Shown: positions 47,335-59,295, numbered from the stretch's first letter. The stretch is 64,000 bases of DNA from Sarcophilus harrisii (GCF_902635505.1 NC_045429.1:428075669-428139668); one strand, 5' to 3'. A program made the numbers and translations. The notes: generated from the sequence alone by a model not told the origin.

Positions 47335-47539
47335 TCTACATTCACAGTTACCTTTGTCTGGGGATGATTCCTTTTCTGTGTACTGGCCTTGTTTACTTGA
47401 GTGTCACACACTCATTCCATAGGTCTCATTTTCTAGTCCAAACAATTTTTGTTGGAGGGAAAAAAAAACCCAAACCCAAAACTTTCCTCAAGAAATAGAG
47501 CCCACATAGATACAAGTTCTTAGCCTTGGTTTGATATAA

Positions 47540-48905
47540 CTACTCTATTATCCTTCCAAGTGAACTTGGACAGAGATATCCTACCAGCTTTGCTGACAGG
47601 AGTGCCAAGTTCCAAATCTCCCCCCACCAAAGGATCTCCCCAAATGTCTTACAGTAAGTTGTTGCCCTTTGTTCTCAAAGAGGATCCAAATGACATCACT
47701 GTATTAGAACTGAGTTACAGTGTGCCCAACTATGGCTGATCAGACCACTATGAGCTCAGAATGCTGTGCCACAGATTGGACACAAATAGTTTCTATGAAC
47801 ATTTGGAGGGGGGTGGGGTCTCTAACTTTGCACATTTCACATTTCTTCTTAGCTAATTCAATTCTGCTTTGCTCATAGAGCACCGCACTTTCTCTGATAA
47901 GGGCACCCCATGCTGGATGGTTCTTTGCCAGTGTCTTCCATATGATACAATCAATTCCAAAGTTCTTAAGAGAGGCCTTGAGGGTGTTCTTGTATCACTT
48001 TTTCTGATCATCTTATGAGTGCTTGCCCTGTGAGAGTGCTCCATACAAACATGCTATCAAAATCAGCTACCATACTTATGGCAAATTCTGCAACTTGAAA
48101 AGACTACAAGTGAAAAATAAAATTGAGGGAGTATTGGTATATGATTTTTTGTTTGCAGATGATTGTGTGCTCAATGCAGCCTCTGAAACTGAGACACATA
48201 GAGTATGGATCAGTTCTCTGCTGCTTGTTCTAATTTTAACCTAACAACACTAATAAAACACAGGTCCTCCATCAGCCAGCATCACGCCATCCATACGTGA
48301 AACCATTCAAAATGGCGGTTGAATGTGTGAATAAGTTCTCTTACCTTGGCAGAATATTTACCATAGATGTCCACATTGATAATGAGATTGATACCCACAT
48401 TGCCAGAACAGAACTAGCTCAGTGTTTGGGAGCTCTGAAGGAAAGTGTGGGAGAGGAGAGGGATTAGACTGACTACCAAGCTGAAGGTCTTCAGAGCCAT
48501 TTTGCTCTGCATTACTGGATGCCTATGAAACCTGGACAGTATACCATCACCATGCCAAGAAATTGAATCACTTCCATTTGAATTGGCTTAGGAAGATTTT
48601 GAAGATCACCTGGCAGAATAAGATACCAAACACTGAAGTCCTTTTTCAAACTAAACTGCCAAGCATTCCAACTCTACTGCAGCTAGAGCAACTCCATTGG
48701 GCTGGCTACATTGTTTGAATGCCAAATGTATACTTGCCCAAATGTCTATCTAAATGCCCTTCCAAGTATTCACCTGAGCTCTAGGAGATGCTGAGGGTCC
48801 AGATCTAGGAAATGTAATAGCTCTGGCTTTGGGGATAGTGGCTGCCGATATGGTTTTCTACCAAGAAGCAGTGAAGTAGACCCAAAGGCCAATGAGCTGT
48901 CCCTG
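47540..48905 (+). pseudogene. LCE pseudogene A, split by a LINE insertion
   Basis: The left part (about 47540-47649) matches the end of an LCE intron and start of exon 2: ccttccaagtgaactt resembles the acceptor plus gttgaactt of gene 5. Next, gatatcctaccagctttg matches the start-codon region, with ATG changed to ATA. Degraded KCPP codons follow. The right part (48737-48905) continues with cccaaatgtctatctaaatg, a broken Gly/Cys region (ctctaggagatgctgagggt) and then the 3' UTR start. The second Cys-rich tail is missing. No promoter or exon 1 was found upstream. The 3' UTR piece (accaagaagcagtgaagtag) is closer to pseudogene B than to the intact genes. Confidence 0.8.
47650..48736 (-). mobile_element. 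LINE fragment with 5' inversion inside LCE pseudogene A
   Basis: The left part (47650 to about 48035) is the 3' end of a LINE on the minus strand. It translates as LKNFGIDCIIWKTLAKNHPA and continues to a CEMC motif, typical of a reverse-transcriptase C-terminus. The right part (about 48036-48736) is in the opposite orientation. It encodes the RT motif FADD (in DFLFADDCVLNAASETE) and the later LNHFHL-type region with several breaks. Opposed halves of one element are the mark of twin priming. The insertion is bounded by the 11-bp repeat cccaaatgtct (47639-47649 and 48737-48747). RTE- or L2-like clade is possible; the subfamily is not assigned. Confidence 0.75.
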
Positions 48906-49085
48906 AGTTTAAATCTGGCTTTGGACACTTACTGGCTCTGTGACCCTGGGCAAATCACTTAACCTGTTTGCCTCAGTTTCCTCAACTGACAAATGAGCTG
49001 CAGAGGGAAATTACAAACTATTCCAGTATCTTTGCCAAAATGAGACACAAAGAGTCAGACTGGACTGAAATAACTAAACAACAAT
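48905..49085 (+). mobile_element. tRNA-derived marsupial SINE after LCE pseudogene A
   Basis: It has gtttaaatctggctttggac, gtgaccctgggcaaatcact and gacacaaagagtcagactgg. It starts where LCE 3' UTR homology stops. Confidence 0.75.
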
Positions 49086-49789
49086 GGCACCTACCCCTCA
49101 GAGTTGTTTTAATCATCAAATGAGTTAAAACTGTTAAGTATTTAGCATGGTACCTAGCACATAATAAGCACTACATAAAGGTTAGTACTGGAGAAAGAGG
49201 AGTAGATTGGCTTCTTGTAACCTAGAATCAATTCTGTGGTGATGGCTCTTTCCTTAGCTAGTTTCACAAGTTCTAAATCATGATCCTGAAACTGATTCCT
49301 CCTTTAATCAGTCTTTTCCCTCCAAGTCTATGTGAATGCTTCCTGGCTAGGTAGTTTTATATTATTTTAGAAAAATCATGAATAGCCTGATCACTCTGAG
49401 TATTTATCACATTCACTTTCACTGCAGAACTCATTCTTATCTCTGATGCAATTGGATCTTAGAGAATACTAAACCACAGATTGTTTTTATTTTTAAATCA
49501 TATTGTGATATGTACACTTGAACTCAATTTGGGCCAGGGCAGTTCTGGTTGGCTGGTATACAATTCAACACTTATTAGAATACAGGACAATAAGATGTTG
49601 TCTGTCTACATATAAAATTGAGTTCTGTAAACGTGATCTTGAAAATTACCAGTTACAGCCAGCTTTAAAGCCCAAATTATCATTTTGTGAATGAAACAAG
49701 TCACAGCAGACTGGAGAACACCTGCCTGCCTTAAAGCTCTGCAGTGCTTTTTCCTCTTTTGCCTTCCTCCATTAGAATGCAAGCTCCAG
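49086..49789. other. No gene seen
   Basis: A MIR/L2-like tail (49090-49190; gtacctagcacataataagc) is followed by unassigned sequence. Confidence 0.5.
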
Positions 49790-51360
49790 GGAGGAGCCTG
49801 GGAGGATGACAGAGTAGGTTGGTAAATCAAAGACAAAAATAACTCTTTGAAGATTAGAATTTGGCAAGGGCAAGCCAGTGAAACTCTGAGAGACCAAGAA
49901 ATAACAAAACAGATTGTAAAGAATGAAAAAATAGAACATCAGAAAAACATAAGAAACATGAAACATGAGAAAAATGATAGATCTGGAGAACAGATCAAGA
50001 AGAGAAAATATAAGAATAATTGGACTGCCTGAAAGTTGTGACTCCCCCCAAAAAAAGGACCTTTACCCAATAATGCAAGGAATAATCCAAGGAAATTGTC
50101 ATAGAGTGATAGAACAGGAAGGAAAAGTAGAAATAGAAAAAAAAATCCACCAGTCACTACCTCAATGAGATCCTTTATGGAAAAACATATAGGAACATTA
50201 TTGCCAAATTTCAAAAATCCCAGATTAAAGAGAAAATTTTGCAAGAAACAAACACACACACAAAACCACAATTCTAATATACCAGAGCTACAAATAGAAT
50301 TGTATAGGACTTATCAGCAGTCACAATAAAAGAATTCCAGTCTTGGAATCATATCTACATACAATCAAAAGAATTAAGCCTGCAGCCAAAAATATGTAAA
50401 TTTTATAGCAAAATTATGCATAAGTTGAATGAGAAAAAAATGGTCATTGAGTGAACTTGCCAATATTCAGGACTTTTTATCAAGCAAAGTGGAACTTAAT
50501 AGAAAATTAAACATATGAGAGGCAATATCAAAGATCAATTACAAGGAACTCAACACAAATTTTTTATATTTTTTATAAATGGGAAATGTATAAGATTGTC
50601 ATCAACAATAGAGCAGTACAAAAGTAGTTTTAAGGCAAAAATAGTAACTCTGTAAATGAGGTGCAGAGGAAGAATAGACACAGAGGCAGTAGAAAGGGGA
50701 AGAGGGCTTGTAGTTCTGAAAATCTATTCATAATCAGGAATGGGTTAAATAGGTAACACTAAATATATACCATAAAGGGTATAGCACCCTCCAAAATCTA
50801 TTTAAAAAATTAAGGGGGGGGAAGGATGGGCAGACCAGGAAGCAAAGGGTGTGGGAAGACAAGGGAGGGAGCTATGGGTGGCGGGAGGTTAAGTAATAGC
50901 AAGCAAGTTAGGAGCAGAATTAAAGCAATGAGTCAGGAGGGATAGGAAAGATATGTGTATCTGTATGTGAGGGATGGGGGTGAGGTATATGTGTATATGT
51001 CTATGTCTATATCTATATATGTAAACACAAATATATTCTTCCTTTACTATTCTGCTTAGGGGTGGGATGAAAGGGGGAAAAAAGACTAAACTAAAAAAGG
51101 TGAGCCATAGAAAATAAAAGAACAATTTACAAGGAAGTAAAGAAAAGGTGGACTCTCATGAATCTAATTTCTTCTACTAATATTTATACTTTCTTTATCT
51201 GGTAATTTTTTGTCATATATTTTGAATCCTCTCTGATGTTCTGCTGGACACATGACAATGTTCTCTTTTGTTTTGTTTCATTTTGTTTTGTATTCCTGTT
51301 CTTGGTTATCTTTTTCCCAATTCTGTTTTTTTTATAATAAAACAAATTATTTTTAAAAGG
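49790..51360 (+). mobile_element. L1 ORF1-bearing element, HAL1-like
   Basis: An ORF1-type protein relic begins with LENRSRRENIRIIGLPES (49983-50036), the linker into the RNA-binding domain. A conserved trail follows in broken frames (gaaattgtcatagagtgata; caaatttcaaaaatcccaga). No reverse-transcriptase region follows. Instead come a purine-rich 3' part (50800-50900), T-rich sequence and a terminal ataataaaac near 51340. ORF1 joined directly to a 3' UTR is the layout of HAL1 elements; a deleted L1 is the alternative. Confidence 0.55.
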
Positions 51361-51589
51361 GGAAAAAGACATAGAACTAGGTGGATTTACAATTAACTTC
51401 TATTAAACATTCAAAGAATAATTAATTTCAATATTAAGCAAACTATAAAAACATAAAAAGATAGAATTTTGATCTTATTCTAAATGAGGGATAGACAAAA
51501 CAAAGAGAGAAAACTCTGGACCCATAACCCTAATGAGTATTTTATATTAATATTCAACAAAGTAATAGCAATGCCATCTTTAAAGATTA

Positions 51590-51720
51590 TCCACCGTGAT
51601 AAGATCATATTTATAACAGGAATACAGGACTGTCTTACTTTTCCATTCATATTCTCAGCACTTCATATAATACTCAGCATGTGGTAAGCATTTAATGAAT
51701 GCTTCATTCATTCAATTAGA
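51590..51720 (+). mobile_element. L2-type LINE 3' end
   Basis: It has cagcacttcatataatactc and taagcatttaatgaatgctt. Confidence 0.55.
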
Positions 51721-53094
51721 GAGGATCCCTAACCTGCTCAAATCACTTTCCTTGTTTCTAGCTTTACCTCTTTGCCTCTGTCTCCTAAGGTGTTTAACCT
51801 GATCAGCAGAGGTGAGGCACCCAAAGATGTCACAATAAAGTTCATTATCTATTATTCCATGGGTCAGCCTAATACTTTATATTCATTACACCTTTCAGCT
51901 CCCATCTCTACAACTGCTTCTCCATATAGTGAAGGATTCTGGAATTTTAATCTATATCAAAATGCTTTATCATCTCAGAGAGGGGGGAGGTGAGGAAGGA
52001 AGAAAGAAAACTATAACTCAAAAAACCTTTAAATGAATTCTTAAATTTTTCTTGATTATGTAACTGGGGGAAATATTTTTTAAAATACTAAAAATATATA
52101 ACACACACAGAACTTGATGTGTGGGAATGTTCTCTGCACCCTCCCTACCTCTAAGGAGGCCTTCAATGCCCTTAAGCAGAAGCAATATCCACAAGGGGAC
52201 AGTTGATCTATAACCCATCTTCTTAAACTGTGGTTTGTGACCCCATATGAAGTCTTATAATTCAATATTAGGGTTGCAAAATTATGATTTATTATAAGTA
52301 AATGTTTGATTTCTATACCTATTTTATATACGTATATACCCAAGTCATGTAAAAATGTCTTGGGCAAAAAGGGGTCGTAAGTGGGAAAATGTTTTAAGAA
52401 TAAGGCACACACACATACACACATACACACTCACTCACAAATTAAAAAAAAAAGAATCAGGCATACAAAACATCAAAAACAGAGCCTCTGAGGCACTATA
52501 TTCTTTGCAAACCTTTAACTTTTCCTTAGCAACTTTAAGTAATATTGCTCTTCTCTTTGACCTGAGAATGCCATCTGAAAACAATTATAGTTTTCTGTAG
52601 TGTGTACATTCAGACTGGACTATATACCATGTGACCTCCTTGTGTTAATTTATTGGGTTACTAATAGAAAGTCTCACATTCAGAAGGTCTCTTCCCATAC
52701 CCCTGTATCTTCCTTATCTAGAGAGAATATTATCTTTTTTAAGGAATCATGTGTAGGTAGGATGAGCAGTTATGAATCTCCTAGAATGTCTCTCTTCCCC
52801 TTTTGGATAACTCCCTATAGATGTTGGAAGGCTCCACAGTCTCAACTAGATTACAGGTGCAACCAATGAATTGTGCTCTCTCTAGTTGTGTATTTGACAT
52901 CTGACCCAGAAGGTCAACAGCAGTAGGTGACTGATAATCTCATAGCATACAAACAGTCCCCAAAGTCTGAAATCAAAGAAAACATTTTCATGGTCCATTC
53001 TTACACAATAAAAGGTAATCATTAATGCCTACATGTTCCACTTCTATCACAGTGGGAATATACTCATTGGTGGCTGAAAATGTAGTAGATTAGT
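51721..53094. other. No gene seen
   Basis: Unassigned, with a short (CA)n stretch at 52405-52440. Short ORFs only. Region 53756-54169 is likewise unassigned. Confidence 0.5.
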
Positions 53095-53755
53095 GCTTCT
53101 GTCCAGCATAGAAAGTCTTTCATAACTTAGCCTCCATGTACCTTTCCAATTTTATAATTTACTCCTTAAGACCAAGTGAAACTTACTATAGCTGTCCCAC
53201 AAACAAGACCTTCCATCTCTCAGTTCCAGGTATTTTCTCTTTCTGTTTCCCATGACTCTCCTTCATATACTCCCACCATGGATGTCACTGGGTTCCTTTA
53301 AGTCCCATCTTCTATGGGAAAACTTTTCAAACCCCTCAAGTCCAGTGCCTTCCATCTCTTAATTATTTCCCATTTATCCTGCATACAGCTTGCTTTGTAT
53401 ATATTTGTTTGAAAGTTGTCTCTCCCATTAGATTGTAATGCTTCTCCTTAAAGGTTTGTTGTCGTTCACTTGTTTCATTCACTTCTGACTTAGCAACCCC
53501 TTTTGGGATTTTCTTGTCAAAGATACTGAAGTAGTTCTCCATTTCCTTCTTCAATTCATTTTACTGGGGCATACAGCTAGCACATGTCTGACTCCTGATT
53601 CCTGACCCTGAGCTCTATCTAATGTACCTCTTAGCTGACTTCCTTAATGGTGGACACTTTTTCGCCTCTTTTTGTATCTGCAGAGCTTAGCATAGTGCTT
53701 GACACATAGTAGGCACTTTATAAAGGCTTATTGATTGATTGATTGATGTCATCCT
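53095..53755 (+). mobile_element. L2-type LINE 3' end with a nested SINE
   Basis: It has ataacttagcctccatgtac, cattagattgtaatgcttct, then a minus-strand SINE (about 53455-53640), then gagcttagcatagtgcttga and the tail attgattgattgattgatg. Confidence 0.65.
53455..53640 (-). mobile_element. tRNA-derived marsupial SINE nested in an L2
   Basis: It has gttgtcgttcacttgtttca, ccttttgggattttcttgtc and ctgagctctatctaatgtac, the reverse complement of the SINE at 11415. Confidence 0.7.
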
Positions 53756-54169
53756 GGACAAGTTCCCCCTCTTCTAATTTAGTCCTGTTTTCAGAAGCTC
53801 TCCTTGGTCCTATGTAACATATGGGGAATTTTTCCCTGTCTGGTTATTGTCCTCAACCAGGAAATATGGGAATCTCTATCTAATACCAATCAGTGTATTA
53901 TCACAAACTTCCCTTGCAGAGTCATGAATTGGAGAAGAAAAAATCTTCCAGAAAAGAAGAAAACAAATAAAACATAACAGTGTTCATGAAATCAGAAGGA
54001 AGACCTGTGATCTAACATCTTTGGCCTTTGCTTTGTTTTATTTCTCAACTTCTCATGAGTCATCCTAGAGACAAATGGATGAGGATATTGAAATTAGCTG
54101 GAGCTGCTTCTGAAAATACTTAGGCTAGGAGGTGTCACAGGGCACTCAGGGACTTATAGGATAAGCTTT

Positions 54170-54790
54170 GAAGGATGGAGATATGATCAGGCTTCCCTTA
54201 TGAATCATTTCACGATGAGTCAACAGTGTGAAATGGAAGTTAAAAGCTACTATCACAGTCATGAGAAACCATGAGAGATATAACTTATCTGGAATAAGGA
54301 AGTGATGGATCCATTCTGATCAAAGCACATCTGGAATATTGGGTTCAGTTCTAGGGGCCACTAATAAGGAATAACTTTAATTAGCTAAGACATACCTAGG
54401 GTAAGAAAACTAAGATGGTAAAAATCCTTTGAGCCATGACTTATGAGGATGGGTGAATGATATGAGTATATTTTATCATATAAGGATCAAGGGAAAAAGT
54501 TATAGCTAATGTAGTTGAGAAATTAATCAGAGAAAAAAGAAAAAGTCAACATTATAAAGAGGTAACTACAAACTTGATTCCAGGGGGAAATAGTAATAGT
54601 TAGATTTATCCATAAATAGAATGAGCAGTGTTAGGAGGCATTGCTTTTTTTCTTTCTCCATGGTAGGTCTTCAAGCAGGATCTGCATGATCACCTGTCAG
54701 GTATAAGTATTCTCTTTATGAAATTAGTAAGAAGAATTGACTTCTGAAATTTCTTTCAATTCTAATATTTTGTGCGTCTGTGACCTGGTC
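54170..54790 (+). mobile_element. CR1/L3-type LINE 3' part
   Basis: It has gatgagtcaacagtgtgaaa, gatcaaagcacatctggaat and attgggttcagttctagggg. The same family as 57300 and 34500. Confidence 0.6.
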
Positions 54791-55079
54791 CACTGTCGTT
54801 TAGTAGCACATACTCACTAAATATGTGCTGTGTCTGCCAGGATTCCATAATAGTGGAAAGAAAACCTAGAAACCAAACATATTTCCCAGGATTGTGTTGA
54901 AATATATAGCCTATCTATTTTTTAATTCTAAATCAAGAAGGTCTTAAATTAATAACTATCTAAAATGAGACTCCTGAAATCAATATGAGTATGCTTGATA
55001 CTTGTTGTCAATGGCCTTGATTTGGGGATGCAACATGCTCTTATCTATGTATTTGTCCAAACCATTAAGTAACCCTCTT

Positions 55080-55345
55080 TCTGTAACATCTTCATATAGC
55101 AAAAATTTATATAACACTTTGATGTTATAACAAACTTTGAGTATGTTATCTCATTTGATATTTGATCACTACAACTCTGTGACATAGGTGCAATTAATAA
55201 CTCTGTTTTACAGATAAGGAAACTAAGACAGAAAAAGGTTGAGGAGTTTGCTCAAGATCACACAGCTAATAAATGATTCAGGTAGGAATTTTTTTGACTC
55301 CAGGCCCAGTATTCTATCCACTGTGCCATTTAATTGCAGTGATAT
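55080..55345 (-). mobile_element. MIR/core-SINE, minus strand
   Basis: It has tgttttacagataaggaaac, caagatcacacagctaataa and gtattctatccactgtgcca. Confidence 0.7.
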
Positions 55346-55369
55346 AAATAGCTATTAGTTATAGGAGAG

Positions 55370-55640
55370 TAATTAGGTGGTACAGTGGATAGAGTGTCAA
55401 GCCTGAAGCCAAGAAACTCATCTTCATGTGTTCAAATCTGGTCTCAGATACTTATTAGCTATGTAACCCTAGGCAAATCACTTTACTAGTATTAGTTTCA
55501 TTTTCTTCCTCTGTAAAAGGTGGGAAGTGATAATAGTTCCTACTCCCTAGACTTATTTTTAGGATTAAATGAGATAATTGTAAAGTGCTCAGCCCAGTGC
55601 CTGGTATATAGTGAGTGCTATATAGAAATATTAGCTATTA
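55370..55640 (+). mobile_element. MIR/core-SINE
   Basis: It has ggtacagtggatagagtgtc, ctatgtaaccctaggcaaat and cagcccagtgcctggtatat. Confidence 0.75.
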
Positions 55641-55659
55641 TCATTATGATGATCATGAA

Positions 55660-55820
55660 ATTGCTGTTGCCTCCCCCCACTAGTGAGTAAGCTTTTCTAG
55701 ACCAAGGACTTTTACCATTTTTCTATTTGTATCTACTGTGTTTAGCATAGTGTTTGGTATATAATAAATACTTCATAAATAAATACTTCATAAATATTTT
55801 TCCATTCATTCATTCGTTTT
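55660..55820 (+). mobile_element. L2-type LINE 3' end
   Basis: It has gtttagcatagtgtttggta and a duplicated tail aataaatacttcataaataa. Confidence 0.55.
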
Positions 55821-55959
55821 AATTTGAAAGCATCTCATAGAAAAATATTTAAAAATGCTTGTCTACACAGTAAGTATGTAGAGATTCCTTTCTCTTTGTA
55901 TAGCAGTTTTCTAAAAGAAAATGTTCACTTAAATAGAGTGTGAAATTTTGTTTAGTAAT

Positions 55960-56200
55960 AGTAATAATAAGTAACATAGAGATGGCACTTGAAGGTTTGC
56001 AAAGAGTTTTACAAATATTATTATCTCATTTGGTCCTTAAAACTCTGGGATTAAGTGTTATTATCTCCATTTTACTGATGAGGCAGAGATTAAGAGACTT
56101 GCTCAAGCTCACAGAGTTAGCAAGCATCTGAAATTGAATTTGAACTCAGGTTGTCCCAGCTTCAAGGTTAATACTCTATCTATGGTACCACTTAGCTGAA
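55960..56200 (-). mobile_element. MIR/core-SINE, minus strand
   Basis: It has ttatctccattttactgatg, gcttgctcaagctcacagag-type order and taatactctatctatggtac. Confidence 0.7.
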
Positions 56201-56344
56201 ATATTGGAGGTTCTCATATTAATGTAATTGATATAAGCAGGGAACAAAGAAGGCATCTGTTACACAAGCAAAATAGGCAAATCTCAATCCTTATCCCAAA
56301 ATGGGAAAGAGAAGAGCTGAGAAGAAAAATGTTCCATGTTACTA

Positions 56345-56690
56345 AAACATAACCTAAGACTTCCTTCAGGAAGTCATCATAAAACATTTCACTTCTTAGT
56401 TACATCTTCCTACTCTCAATGAGCCATTCCAGCATCCTCCCAATTGTCCACAAATCATTTACTATCTTATGATCTCTCCCTCTTTTTGCCTTGTATAGCT
56501 ATTTCTCTTTTCTGTGCATGCCTTATTTTACATGGGAGTCTAAACTCCATGTTCTCAGGGATCAAATATTTTTTATCTTTATACCTTGATCCCTCTCTCC
56601 CTCTTCCCAACTCCACAGTGTCTGGCCTAGGAATTTTCAGGGACTGAAGACATTCAGCAAATGCTTATTAATTGACTAAATGACAGAATT
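56345..56690 (+). mobile_element. L2-type LINE 3' end
   Basis: It has gacttccttcaggaagtcat, gccttgtatagctatttctc and the tail cagcaaatgcttattaattg. Confidence 0.6.
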
Positions 56691-56974
56691 GAACTCTTAT
56701 GACCTTATGTCTGTAATAGTCAACATTGATTGGTACTGAGTTCTGCTATTGCTCACTCTATATAATAGAGGTGACAAAGTAGATAGATAGGCAGATATTT
56801 TTAGGACCATGGATCTCAAAAAAAGATTGTTTTTTCCTGGGTGTTATCAGTAGAAGTTCCTGAAAAAGAAGAAGATATATGAGCCATATGTCAGAAGTTC
56901 TTCTTAATATTATATTGTCGTCATCTTTATCATCTATGGCCTCATTATCACTGTCATAGATGTAAGCATAAGGA

Positions 56975-57225
56975 CTACTGAGGTAACTAGATGATAAAAT
57001 GGATAGAATGTCAGACCTAGAGTAAAGAAGACCTAAATTCAAATCCAATTTTAGATACTTATTACCATGTGATCCTGGGCAAGTCACTTAACCATATTTG
57101 CCTCAGTTTCCTCATCTGTCAAATAAACTGGAGAAAGAAATGGCAAATGATTCCAATACCTTACCTTTGCTAAGAAAACCCCAAATGGGTTGGGCAGAAC
57201 TGAAATGACTAAACAACAACAAAAC
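56975..57225 (+). mobile_element. tRNA-derived marsupial SINE, near full length
   Basis: It has gatcctgggcaagtcactta, ctggagaaagaaatggcaaa and gaactgaaatgactaaacaa. Confidence 0.8.
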
Positions 57226-57299
57226 AAATTAAGAGGGAAGGAAGGCACTAGAACTAAAAGAAATTTGAAAAGACTTACTAGAAAATATGTTTCAGGTGT

Positions 57300-57990
57300 G
57301 TTCTAGTGTATCCCAACAAAGCTTCTTTGTCTCATTTCTATTTTAAATTAATGAACTAGATAAAATGGCATTTTTATCAAATTTGCAGCTGACATCAAGC
57401 TTGGAGGCACAACTAACCTATTGGAAGAGAGTCAGAAGTCAGAAACAACTTCGAAGAATAAGAACAACAGTTATAATCAATTAAGGCTAAATTTAACAGG
57501 GATAAATGTCAAGTCTTTCACTTGAGTTCAAGAAGTCAGTTTCCAAAAAAGAAGGCAGAGAAGATATGGCCAAATGGTGGTTAATCTTCAAAAAATCCAG
57601 AGGGTTGATTTAAGCTCAACATATTATGAGATGTAGCAATTAAGAAACATATCCTCTCTTAAGATTCAGTGAAAGAAATGGAGCTTCCAGAAATAAGGAG
57701 GTGATAGTCCCACTATACTGTTAACCTGGTCAGAAATCATTTATTTGATTCTGAATACCCCAATTTAGGAAAATCATTGATAAGCTAGAGAATGTTCAGA
57801 GTACGGACATGAAGTTGATAAAGGATCATGGATTCCTGAGGATTAGTTGGAGCAATTGAAGGTGTTTAGCCTAGAAAAGGAAAGAATTTGGAAAGTTCAG
57901 ATATGATTTTTGTCTTCAGTTATTTTATAGGTTATCACATGGAATAAGGAATAGAAAAAGGACTTGGAATAACATCTTAAACCTTAGAGG
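57300..57990 (+). mobile_element. CR1/L3-type LINE fragment with RT tail
   Basis: The fragment aatttgcagctgacatcaag corresponds to the FADDTKLGG-type RT motif of CR1/L3, here with one change. Then come gggataaatgtcaagtcttt and tagtcccactatactgttaa, up to gtgtttagcctagaaaagga. It ends just before LCE pseudogene B. Confidence 0.65.
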
Positions 57991-58019
57991 ACAGAAAGAA
58001 ATGGATGGAAGCAAATGAC

Positions 58020-58495
58020 ACAAAGCAAGTATCTATCCAAGTATCTGTGCCAATGTTCTCCACAGTCCCCGTGCCTGCCTCCACCCTGTCCATGTTGTGA
58101 TTCTGCCTCTAGAGAATGCTACAGTGCTAGCTCAAGATGAACAGAGGATTTTGAGGTTAGGCCATAGCTCTGGCTCATAGTCTAGAGGGGGCTGCTGCTT
58201 CTCCTTCCCCCATCATGGAAGATTTGTCCACACGCTAGTAAAAGTGGCAGTGGTTATAGCCAGCTCTCTGACAGTGATTGCTGCTGTTGTTACTGATCTG
58301 GTTCTCTCCTAAGAAGTAGCAAGGTGGAACCAAAGGCTAATGACCCTATATCAGGCTGAAGTTAAGTGCCTTTTTTTAACTAATCTGCCATCTCCCTGAG
58401 ATATTTGTTTTATAGATTGTGGGCTTCAGAAGTCATTGTTGACCCTGTTCTTTGGCTCTGTCTGGTTTTAGTTTTACTGTTTAATAATAAAAATA
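58020..58495 (+). pseudogene. LCE pseudogene B (decayed exon 2 and 3' UTR)
   Basis: Recognisable pieces in LCE order are: ccaatgttctccacagtccc (KCPP-like); cctgcctccaccctgtccat (the CPPP region); gaatgctacagtgctagctc (Gly/Ser/Cys); gggggctgctgcttctcctt and ccatcatgg (GGCCLFSHH); gtggcagtggttatagccag (SGSG..Q); and gattgctgctgttgttactg (tail and stop). In-frame stops such as tctagag and agatga break it. The 3' UTR still aligns with gene 2 (tctgccatctccctgagat; cttcagaagtc). A late aataataaaaat could be the old poly(A) signal. The head with the start codon was not found; CR1/L3-like sequence ends just upstream. It is a host gene relic, not a working gene. Confidence 0.75.
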
Positions 58496-58705
58496 ATTAC
58501 AATAATTAACATTTATATAGTGCCTACTATGTGCCAGGTGTTATGCTAAGTGCTATACAACAATCTTAGGAGGTAGACATTATTATTATTCTTTTATAGA
58601 TTAGGATGCTGTGGCTGAGCTTAAATGACTTGACCAAGATCACACAGTTAGGAAGTATATGAGGGAAGATTGAAACGCAGAGTTCACTACTCTAGTCACC
58701 TGCTG
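58490..58705 (-). mobile_element. MIR-type SINE, minus strand, after LCE pseudogene B
   Basis: It has gtgcctactatgtgccaggt, ttttatagattaggatgctg and caagatcacacagttaggaa. Confidence 0.7.
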
Positions 58706-58781
58706 ACTAGAAAGACAGACAGACAAATTTGAGTGTCAGAGACTCTGAACTCCAGATTTTTAGGAAATAATGAACTCTCAA

Positions 58782-59115
58782 TGGACAGAAGCAGCTACAC
58801 CCAGAGAAGGAACACTGGGAAATGAGTGTGAACTGTTTGCATTTTTGTTTTTCTTCCCAGGTTATTTTTACCTATTGAATCCAACTCTTCCTGTGCAACA
58901 AGAGAACTATTCGGTTCTGCACACATATATTGTATCTAGGATATACTATAACATATTAACTTGTATAGGACTTCCTGCCATCTAGGGGAGGGGGTGGAGG
59001 GAGGGAAGGAAAAAGTCGGAACAGAAGTGAGTGCAAGGGATAATGTTGTAAAAAATTATCCAGGCATATGTTCTGTCAATAAAAAGTTGTGCTAAAAAAT
59101 AATAAAATTAAAAAA
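58782..59115 (+). mobile_element. Truncated L1-type 3' tail with 17-bp target duplication
   Basis: It contains cagctacacccagagaagga, a central gagggagggaaggaaaaagt and a terminal caataaaaagttg followed by an A-rich tail. The 17-bp repeat aaataatgaactctcaa lies on both sides (58765-58781 and 59116-59132), showing retroposition. It is close to the copy at 62788. Confidence 0.8.
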
Positions 59116-59295
59116 AAATAATGAACTCTCAACTTCATAGCTCTATAACAGGTTTCTAAGGCATTTTGAGGTTGGGACAATGTGTTCCAAATTTGACCAA
59201 GACTTCACCTATCAAAAAACACTGAATGGAGAGATAGCTTGATGGTAGGAAAGCAACCTCAGAATAATGATAATCTAATTGGGAGTTGTGAGGGC

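Noticed and set aside
48023-48244. ORF with FADD motif considered as a host gene
   Set aside because: It is the reverse-transcriptase part of a decayed LINE inside LCE pseudogene A.
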